A DNA stretch of 64,000 bases, taken from the NCBI GenBank assembly GCA_012862575.1, contig BLSF01000029.1, positions 248,001-312,000 on the forward strand, read 5' to 3'. The position numbers and the translations under genes were made by a program. This DNA comes from Parietichytrium sp. I65-24A. Taxonomy: Eukaryota; Sar; Bigyra; Thraustochytrida; Thraustochytriidae. The notes below the pieces were generated by a model. It did no database searches. It was not told the DNA's origin and worked only from the letters and a program-made list of their open reading frames with translations. Positions 58,401 to 64,000 of this stretch are shown in pieces. Numbering within the stretch: position 1 is the stretch's first letter; each line of letters starts with the position of its first letter.

Positions 58401-59365
58401 TGGACGACGCAATTCAGGGCGCTTTAAGCGACATTACCAACGAAGGTGTCACGGTACAGATGATCGAGAATGACTACACTCTCCGCTTTGTGCAAGAATG
58501 GTGCGTCTCGCTGATGCGCCTCGGGCATGCGGAAATTGGTGTCGCCTTCCTAAAAAGAATCATTCCCAGGCGGAAGAAAGGCATCAAGGGCGAAGCTTAC
58601 AAGAGCCAAGCGCAGGTTCTCTTTACGGGGCTCTGTTTGGTCACACAGGACTTTGACGCTACTTCGAAAGTTTTGATGGACTCTACTCGACGCGTTCGAG
58701 ATGCCATGTCCAATGAGAGAAGCTCCGTGTGGGGTGACGATATCTCTATTCTCTGGGAAGTTCTCAACGGAGTTTTATGCTGTATGCGCTGGGGTAAAAA
58801 CTCTGCCGAAGTAAAGGCAGTGATGCGCCGACTGGAACGCTTGACTCAAAGCATTGCTGGCGCCAGGAAAGAGGAATCGCGAATGCAATCCTATGGGCTC
58901 AGCATGCTCATCGCGCATCAACAAGTACTCATGCACAATCCGGTGAAAGCGCTCTCAAACTATTTTGTGGCGCGCAATCTCTCACACGACAACCCTCTCG
59001 TGGCGTTGTGCCTGGCGACTTGCTATTTGCGAGTTTCAAACTCGAGGTCAGCTGAGGACCGAAATAACAGCGTTCTTAAGGCCTTTGCCCACATGCAGGA
59101 CTACCAACAAAAGAGGGAGAGTATGGCAAGTACTGCGCAGCAGACAAGCTCTTTTCTTGTGGAGATCTACTACAACTTTGGAAGGCTCGCCCATCAAATT
59201 GGTTTTCCTGTCTTGGTCGACTACTTTTACCGCAAAGCGCTCGATGTTCCCGACGTTAGCGTCCGTGAAAAACGCGAAGCGGCATACAATTACATGTTGT
59301 ATCAGCGCTCGATTGGCAATGACGAACTCGCTAGAGCGATTGCCGAGAGATTTCTTGTTTTGTGA
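55487..59365 (+). CDS. GTF3C3: TFIIIC TPR subunit (Tfc4 / GTF3C3-like)
   Basis: 1292 residues from the ATG at 55487. Residues ~10-195 are extremely acidic (Asp/Glu codon repeats). A basic patch, KKSRKRKRKGPKASNRR (~230-245), precedes the first TPRs, with VLIGRATQHHVDQEFDQAIA and YEIAQHNPRLSDPFHLLATI, typical of the Tfc4/GTF3C3 N-terminal TPR array. A second acidic insert lies at ~562-585, and more TPR-like helices follow. The C-terminus (VEIYYNFGRLAHQIGFPVLV, YFYRKALDVP, REAAYNYMLY, ELARAIAERFL) matches the family end. In yeast and animals this subunit bridges TFIIIC bound at the A/B boxes to TFIIIB, so it is needed for tRNA gene transcription. Length is above the ~886 of human, mostly through the acidic parts. 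It is nuclear by inference. Confidence 0.88.
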   Translation: MGGDDSSSDSGWDEEHDNSRAPQLEEEEKEEKDEKEKTTAHEAPHEAAGRDKEEEKEEDAMELELSEIDEDNEEDEEEQEEEEDDEDEDEDDDYGDGDEDGDGVAEEDRLEDDEDEDDDDENDLDENEEDDFDQDGDYEDEDEDADDDDDDQEGADDLAEDEDDLAEDQDGEILGGEGRQEGIEGEGRKSTAPPKTAVLNPLMMIDLQPGQRAGKASMFGSSGEEIFANRAKKSRKRKRKGPKASNRRIPKATQVLIGRATQHHVDQEFDQAIALCYEIAQHNPRLSDPFHLLATIFYDKGEKEKELHALQMACERETLMNISNYQRIAELGLELGRDPKLGLYDADSHLEDEPQNDASSMRMEEEQQEENNALSDQVKRYSPEQRRQFLQIAEDAIDRVLRRKPGLELAMIRGEILENLGDFKRAADTYKRQLKRCFDAKELNLALVLRLARAYRLRKKSQKSESILEKYVPCVLYPLPESLPTFRKHAIASAAERAMKESEAQRRKEARRNRKENLRKAAKVPEESGLALEQKLDEQTGENKKTFTKKRKGDKNSSAPTAFDEDGDEGEDDDDEEEDDDDVALEKAIYFERDQLAAGINILSMFVEILIEKEEHARALGFLERFLEFIKNGLSSSTLKNQWQYWEEIKPQLNVDLCQMLVICYIRNGDFLTARNYMKLFQDIELNKSTNSRLIRFEYEIAEAWTKQNKYVTALELFEALLKISSLKLILKVDALSRAAFCCECIDYQGTPERAAATAGGKAINYLRSLIDLLDSKVEEQQYAELRETRDIAIRRLERMLRRCEQNEEANELIATRARIARAIEDQTQSDAGADVEVYRSSIGADASNRTHVHSAPLPAPPLLSRSFERDHQPLNLVRKRKNSELNIPVVSPFTLKTAAPSPSMPSEMVDKLEKVHKLYLDGAYTQCVRASMPLLAGFFRERKTSFAQLVFQIQSILGDLEQEGSDKKKAMDDAIQGALSDITNEGVTVQMIENDYTLRFVQEWCVSLMRLGHAEIGVAFLKRIIPRRKKGIKGEAYKSQAQVLFTGLCLVTQDFDATSKVLMDSTRRVRDAMSNERSSVWGDDISILWEVLNGVLCCMRWGKNSAEVKAVMRRLERLTQSIAGARKEESRMQSYGLSMLIAHQQVLMHNPVKALSNYFVARNLSHDNPLVALCLATCYLRVSNSRSAEDRNNSVLKAFAHMQDYQQKRESMASTAQQTSSFLVEIYYNFGRLAHQIGFPVLVDYFYRKALDVPDVSVREKREAAYNYMLYQRSIGNDELARAIAERFLVL

Positions 59366-59996
59366 CCAATCACGCCCACGTTATCTGACTGTGAACACTG
59401 CCTTGCCTTCTTGATTGTGCAATCAATCATCTCCGATAATTGAGCCGCGCTGCTATATTTGGATGAATCGGCGCTGCCAGTTCCATTTCATTTCTTCCAT
59501 TCTCAGACAAGAGCAAAAGTCAGCGCCGTAAGAACTCACTCGGTCAGGTTCCTGACAACACACAAAGTGTACTTCCACTCAAACTGCCAAACATCTATTC
59601 TCAACTCCTCTGTGTTGTAATCAATGCCACTCAAAAATGCTCTCGTCACTCTCGCTACCAGGACTCACATTCATTCCCCTCGGTTCTATCTATCTATCTA
59701 ACTAACTAACTAACTCCACGATCCATACATTCCCTTGTACAGAAGGAAACATTTGGAAATGCGAAAAGAACCGGTTCCGGTTCTCCTCCCCAGTTCTGGC
59801 AGTGTCAGTGGCTCGAGAACCGGAACGAGCTGACGGAAGTCCAAAGTGCGAAGAGCAAAGTATAAATTGCGAAGTGTACACAGTGTACAGTGTAAAGTGT
59901 AAAGTGCGAAGTTTACAGTGTAAGGTGCGAAGTGTAAAGTGCGAAGTGTGAGGTGGACGAGCAGGCTTGTTTGGAAGGGATAGGGCTGGAGGAGAA
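59366..59996. other. Intergenic region with simple repeats
   Basis: 631 bp. Contains TATC/TAAC tetranucleotides (59688-59715) and an AAGTGTAAAGTGCG minisatellite (59865-59955) that ends about 40 bp before the next ATG. No other gene is seen. Confidence 0.5.
59865..59955. repeat. AAGTGTAAAGTGCG minisatellite
   Basis: About ten imperfect units of 8-9 bp (GTGCGAAGT, GTGTAAAGT, GTGTACA) in the leader or promoter of the 283-residue gene. Confidence 0.8.
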
Positions 59997-60848
59997 ATGC
60001 ACGCAGATGATGCCGAAAAGCCTTTGGCACAGGCAGTTGCGGAGCTGCAAGAGCGAATTTCGCAGATGGGATTCGCTCTTGACAAGATGCTCGAGGTCCT
60101 CGGAAAGACTGGGGAGGTTGATGGTGATGGCGACGGCGGGGAGAACGTGGTGTTGGCCAAGGATTCGAAATTGGTTGAAATAGTCCGTGAAGGCGGATGG
60201 CTCGCCTCGAAGTTGAGTTCCGCACCCCCGAGCGGGGAGATGGAGCACGGGACACTCATGCAGTTTGAGTCCACTTTTGCTGCTCTTTCGGAATACCACA
60301 CGCCTTTGAAGCAGCAAACGACGAAGGGCGAGTGGTCCCCGAATTCTACGAGCACCGATGAGCAGAGCCCAATGAGCACGGGTGATTCCACGGACCAAAG
60401 CGCAGCAAAACGTACGGTTTGGGACGGAGAGCTGCCCTTTTATACCGGCCCAAAATCTCGCAAGAGATCTGCTGCTCGTGCGCAGTGGGACCTTTTCTTG
60501 AAGCTGAAAGAGCAGGGGTATTGGGTGGCCACCGTTTCCGCTTCAGAACAAGGCAACCGCCAAGCCCAGCATTTTTTCGCCACTCAGGAAGAAGCATGCC
60601 AGTGGCACAATCTCTGGTCATATCTTTACACCGGAAGGTGCACCAACCTCCATCCGGTCCAGCCGCTCATGCGCACAGAACACTTTTCCGTTAGTTCGGC
60701 GACACTGCCATCCGAGTTGCCGGTGGTTCTCAGCGCCCAAGCCAAGCTCTCCCGGCTGCCATCAAGCTTAGAGTTGACCACGCGACTTTCCAGTGCGACA
60801 AATTACACAAATTACCTCGATCTGGACTACTGGCCGAAACCTCAATAG
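59997..60848 (+). CDS. Unrecognised protein with a possible AP2-like DNA-binding fold
   Basis: 283 residues from the ATG at 59997 (GAGAAATGC). Residues 8-40 form an amphipathic helix (AQAVAELQERISQMGFALDK). Residues 110-140 are Ser/Thr-rich. A basic stretch, GPKSRKRSAARAQWD (~151-165), leads to YWVATVSASEQGNRQAQHFF, then ATQEEACQWHNLW and GRCTNLHP (~175-220). The W-V-A ... F-x-T-x-E-E-A ... G-x-x-x-N spacing recalls the beta-sheet/helix layout of AP2 domains (compare WIARI...YSSEMCAALAV...LNFP in the AP2 gene at 42-44 kb). This is a by-eye resemblance without the YRG start. If real, it is a divergent nuclear regulator; otherwise the function is unknown. The gene itself looks genuine from its codon structure and clear ends. 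Confidence 0.6.
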   Translation: MHADDAEKPLAQAVAELQERISQMGFALDKMLEVLGKTGEVDGDGDGGENVVLAKDSKLVEIVREGGWLASKLSSAPPSGEMEHGTLMQFESTFAALSEYHTPLKQQTTKGEWSPNSTSTDEQSPMSTGDSTDQSAAKRTVWDGELPFYTGPKSRKRSAARAQWDLFLKLKEQGYWVATVSASEQGNRQAQHFFATQEEACQWHNLWSYLYTGRCTNLHPVQPLMRTEHFSVSSATLPSELPVVLSAQAKLSRLPSSLELTTRLSSATNYTNYLDLDYWPKPQ

Positions 60849-61287
60849 TGTGCCAACTTCAGAACCTCGCGCCTCTTGACTTTCGGACTCGGGCATCGAG
60901 GAGCAGCAGTCCAGGTTTATATATACATCAATCAATCATTCATTCAAACCACAAGCTCACTATCTGTAGCATGGTTCGCCCCATGGCTACAAAGCCACAA
61001 GCCACCAGACCGCTTTCAGCTTCCAGCTATTCCAGCTTCCAGTTTTTAGCTTTCGGCTTTCATTCTTTGCTTGACTAAACCTGGCACTCAGTGAGAAGAC
61101 GATCGATGCCTCTGGCATTCTACTGTACTGACAGTGAAGTCCGAAAAAGAGCATCGGGCTACCAATGTGGTAAGCTCGACTGGGCACAGTGCGATTGGCT
61201 TTTGACCGGGTCAACTCTTCCAGCGAGCGCAACGAGGCGGGCTGGCGGAAGGACGCAGGGCGGAAAAGTAGAAACGGGCATACAAGA
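60849..61287. other. Short spacer before ADAT2
   Basis: 439 bp between two + strand genes. It has TTCCAGC-type short repeats (61017-61055) and no coding content I can support. The ADAT2 frame extends upstream to about 61189 without an ATG. Confidence 0.5.
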
Positions 61288-61932
61288 ATGGAGGAGGACG
61301 CAGAATGGATGCGGGAGGCACTAAAGGAGGCGCAGTCAGCGCTCGACCGACGGGAAGTGCCCGTCGGCTGTGTGTTCGTCCTCCCTGCTGAGCACAGCGT
61401 GAGCGGCCAGGCGACTATAGTTGGCCGCGGCGGCAACGAAGTAAATGCGACGGGAAACGCTACGAGGCACGGTGAGTTTGCGGAGATTTTGGGGGTTGGT
61501 GTTGGCCCAAACTCCGGGCATCACCCAAATGATGGATGAATGGGATTCTGTGGCTTACTGATGCTTTTGCCCGGGACAGCCGAGATTGTAGCGATGGACG
61601 GGGTTCATGACATGTTGCACGGCGGGGAGCTCAAAGGTTTCAAGAATGTGAAGGATGTGGTGAGCAAGTGCTGCCTTTATGTAACGTGCGAGCCGTGTGT
61701 GATGTGCGCCTCGGCTCTGTCACACGCTAACGTGGCCAAAGTGGTTTTTGGATGTCGTAATGACAAGTTTGGAGGGTGTGGGTCCGTGCTACAGATTCTC
61801 GATACACGCATTCCGATTGTGACAGGGGTCAACGAGGAAGAGGCGGTGAGCCTCTTCAGACACTTTTACGACAGAGACAATCCTCAGGCTAAAGAGTCTC
61901 TGCAAGTCAAGTTTAACGGACAGGCAAATTGA
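61288..61932 (+). CDS. ADAT2: tRNA-specific adenosine deaminase catalytic subunit (ADAT2/Tad2), two exons
   Basis: Exon 1 is 61288-61471 and exon 2 is 61580-61932; joined they give 178 residues. The start MEEDAEWMREALKEAQSALD aligns with ADAT2 proteins, as do REVPVGCVFVL and NEVNATGNATRH in exon 1. The zinc/catalytic motif H61-A62-E63 is formed exactly across the splice junction. PCVMC gives zinc ligands C101 and C104, and VVFGCRNDKFGGCGSVL is the ADAT2 hallmark. With its ADAT3 partner (not in the window) the enzyme converts A34 to inosine in several tRNAs. Without splicing, neither exon alone has a full active site. The gene converges with the EF-hand gene only 48 bp away. Confidence 0.93.
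61472..61579 (+). other. Spliceosomal intron in ADAT2
   Basis: 108 nt, phase 1: donor GTGAGT, branch-like CTTACTGAT about 22 nt before the acceptor, pyrimidine-containing GCTTTTGCCC, end ACAG. It contains in-frame stops. Removing it restores RHAEIVAM, the conserved active-site block, which makes this the best-supported intron in the window. Confidence 0.93.
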
Positions 61933-61980
61933 TTGGTTATTGATCATCAAGACAAAGCTACTCTGCGCAGATCTAGATTC

Positions 61981-63219
61981 TCAGGGCTTTGCACGAATCT
62001 GAAGTCTGGCCTCCGTTGGACTAGACGGAAGAAACGGTATCTCAGGAGCTTTAGGTTTGGGTTCAGGCTGCGGTCTCTCAGTGTCTGGAGTGCGGTGCAC
62101 AATTGCCCTTGCTTCATGAGGGTTACAAGGGTAAAATGGAACTCGAAGCCGCTTGGGCCTTTTGGTGGCCTGCGGCCTCGTTTTGGTCAGATTCTTTACA
62201 AACGCGCGTCGGTTATTGTACGCATACACAAATTCTGCAAATTGCAACGACCCATCTCCATTCGGATCGAGAATGCTGAAGACTTGTTCTACCTCGTCTT
62301 CTCTCAACTCAAGGCCGAGCTCATCCAAGAGCAGGTCTAGAAATTCGTCTTTAGAGATTTGGCCGTCTCCGTTCATGTCAAAATTCTCAAACATTTCTCG
62401 CAACTTGTCTACTGGCTTGCGCTCGACCTTCGATTTGCGCTCCATTCGCTTCCATGTATTCCTTTTTCGAAGAGTTTTCGCAAGCTTAGCCCGCGCCTCG
62501 CTGTCTTCGACGGCCTTCTGTATTCTCTCCATCGTCAGCAAAAATCGATCAATCTCCGAGCGCTGCTTTTTGGCGAAGGAATCTTCTGAATCAACCTGAA
62601 GGCGTTCAGGATTGTAAAATTTCTGAACAATTTCAAAGTAGTCAACGTGCCCGTCCTTATCCTCGTCAAGGTGGTCCACCAGAGCAAGTGTTTCCTCCAT
62701 CGATAGCTGAAGCCCAAATTGAGATCGAAGCTGTCTGCGGAGCTGCTCCGGAGTCATAGCCGCGCCTTCGAACCCTCGAAGATCCAGATCATACCTTCGG
62801 GACTCTAATAGGCCCTCGACCACCTGGCGCACCTTTTGGAGCGCTGATTCTTTCGGAGACATGTGTTCATTTCTCTGCGCTTCTTGGGTGCCGGTCTTGG
62901 GCGCGTCGGGCTTGAACAGATACTCCCGCCTAAATTCGCTCATCGCCGTGAGCTCGCTACTGCTCGACCTCAACAAATCTTTCGACATGCCCAAATACTT
63001 TCTCTCTCCGGTGTCTACACACGCCTTCGGTGGCTTCTGAGTAGCTTTCTTCTCCATAATCACCGCAACCATACCGCGGTCCTGTCCGACGAACTGCCCC
63101 GTGGACAAGCTCTTGCTGAGCACGGGAAAGTTCCTCATTACCCTTTGCCCCTCTGCATCTTGCCTCCTCCTCTCTCGCTGGCGCTGTTTCCCCAAGTTGC
63201 CTTTGCCTAAGCCCTCCAT
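61981..63219 (-). CDS. EF-hand calcium-binding protein with three EF-hands
   Basis: 412 residues from the ATG at 63217-63219; the frame is open upstream but without ATG. A basic Arg/Gln-rich head (1-30) and an uncharacterised N-terminal region are followed by three EF loops: DEDKDGHVDYFE (185-196), DMNGDGQISKDE (281-292) and DPNGDGSLQFAE (318-329). The last two form a canonical pair with good Ca2+ ligands at positions 1, 3, 5 and 12. A helical spacer separates the first loop from the pair. The C-terminus has two related motifs, PFYPCNPHEAR and PFLPSSPTEAR, about 34 residues apart, in Pro/Lys-rich sequence. A Ca2+ sensor or adaptor role is likely. It lacks kinase or phosphatase domains and is not calmodulin or centrin by length. 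Confidence 0.88.
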   Translation of the reverse strand: MEGLGKGNLGKQRQRERRRQDAEGQRVMRNFPVLSKSLSTGQFVGQDRGMVAVIMEKKATQKPPKACVDTGERKYLGMSKDLLRSSSSELTAMSEFRREYLFKPDAPKTGTQEAQRNEHMSPKESALQKVRQVVEGLLESRRYDLDLRGFEGAAMTPEQLRRQLRSQFGLQLSMEETLALVDHLDEDKDGHVDYFEIVQKFYNPERLQVDSEDSFAKKQRSEIDRFLLTMERIQKAVEDSEARAKLAKTLRKRNTWKRMERKSKVERKPVDKLREMFENFDMNGDGQISKDEFLDLLLDELGLELREDEVEQVFSILDPNGDGSLQFAEFVYAYNNRRAFVKNLTKTRPQATKRPKRLRVPFYPCNPHEARAIVHRTPDTERPQPEPKPKAPEIPFLPSSPTEARLQIRAKP

Positions 63220-64000
63220 CCTGAGGTCCCCGCTTTCACTCGCGATCCTCCGAGGCCAATCCGGCACCCCAAAGCCTGACGAAGCTGACAGCCCAAACGT
63301 GTCGATGATGATACCTTTGGAATCGTCAGACAGTCCAACCCGGCAGCCGCGCCCCGCGCATTGCCGTACCCAAAGAAGGATATAGAGGAGGCTTGGATTG
63401 CGATGCCCGTGGGCTCAACAATGGCCTGTCTTTGGCGATGGCTCGGCTTCGAGGCGACCAAACTACGAGTGCAGCTATGGAGAGGACCCTTTCCAAGAGT
63501 TGAGAAGAGCCTAACAGTTCACCAATGCTGTGCATGAGTTGAGATCTGTAGTGCAAGCTTCTCACAGTCGATCGATGGACAGTGTATCCACAGTCGCGAA
63601 TTCTCGATGCACAGTACCACCAAAATTCGAAGGAAGCTATCTCTCCCTTCCCAGCCTTTTTGTCCGCTTGAGTTGACTTTGCACTGCAACACTTTCTTCT
63701 GGCATCCACATCGGCATTCGCATTCACATTCACATTCACATTCACATTCACATTCGCATTCACAACCGTTCGGACTCGAACGCGAACCAACTATTTAAAA
63801 TCTCAGTCAGAACAACATTGCAGCTCGCACAGTTGGCCGTGCTCACTGCCTGACAGTGCATTGGAAATTTGTGAATTCAGACTCGGATTACTTATTGATA
63901 CTTATTGCCAACATTTGCCAACGGATAAATTCCACCTCCACGTCACTCAAGATCCTATCGTTACGCCAACCGCACTGTGCAAAAGGCGCTTCCTCTTTGT
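63220..64000. other. Right-edge intergenic region
   Basis: 781 bp upstream of the EF-hand gene. A CATTCA hexanucleotide array (63715-63763) is the only clear feature. No gene start is recognised before the window ends. Confidence 0.5.
63715..63763. repeat. (CATTCA)n hexanucleotide microsatellite
   Basis: Eight units, mostly CATTCA with some CATTCG, in the upstream region of the EF-hand gene. Confidence 0.9.

Overview
This is nuclear DNA from an intron-poor unicellular eukaryote. Host-type genes (Rab3GAP2, exosome Mtr3, TFIIIC TPR subunit, ADAT2, TrmO/TRMO, an M14 carboxypeptidase, a NOX/ferric-reductase-like oxidase, an AP2-domain protein) mostly lie in single long exons with short or medium spacers full of microsatellites. 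One clear spliceosomal intron (ADAT2) and one probable one (TrmO) are present. Intron poverty, balanced base composition, an AP2 protein and a piggyBac-type transposase would fit a red alga such as Porphyridium. That assignment is a guess from memory and was not checked.

Layout. 0-8.4 kb: a partial ankyrin/poly-Q protein (-), Rab3GAP2 (+), a haem/FAD/NADPH oxidoreductase (-). 10-16.5 kb: a recent tandem duplication of a secreted VWA + PT-rich linker + RCC1-like-repeat protein (both -). 17-27 kb: short dispersed repeats, a seven-finger C2H2 protein (+), exosome subunit Mtr3 (+), a zinc carboxypeptidase with a C-terminal membrane anchor (-), TrmO (-), a zinc-dependent alcohol/formaldehyde-type dehydrogenase (+). 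27-36.8 kb: a 1979-residue coiled-coil protein (-) and an ankyrin-repeat protein (+), divergently arranged. 37.5-41.2 kb: a large uninterrupted piggyBac-type transposase gene. 42-44.4 kb: an N/Q/S/G-rich AP2-domain protein (-). 44.4-52.4 kb: about 8 kb with no gene that can be supported. 52.4-63.3 kb: a small membrane protein, an EF-hand/Cys-rich/coiled-coil protein (-), the TFIIIC TPR subunit (+), an unrecognised 283-residue protein with a possible AP2-like fold (+), ADAT2 (+, with intron) and a three-EF-hand protein (-).

Main discovery candidate: the piggyBac-type transposase (37532-41164) has all its usual parts: N-terminal region, first Asp, second Asp, the GVD..D third-Asp block and a C-terminal Cys/His cluster. 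Between the second and third catalytic Asp it carries a complete YqaJ/lambda-exonuclease-like PD-(D/E)XK nuclease domain with all its motifs. A second nuclease nested inside the DDE catalytic domain is an architecture I do not know from a described family.

Second-tier signals: a ~50-bp dispersed element, two of whose three copies are flanked by 10-11-bp direct repeats that look like target-site duplications; a set of intergenic perfect palindromes made of two GTAC half sites 2 or 4 bp apart; a carboxypeptidase anchored by its C-terminus with no visible signal peptide; a TrmO gene that needs an undescribed 5' exon; and a small membrane protein resembling the last pore segment of Trk/HKT-type potassium transporters.
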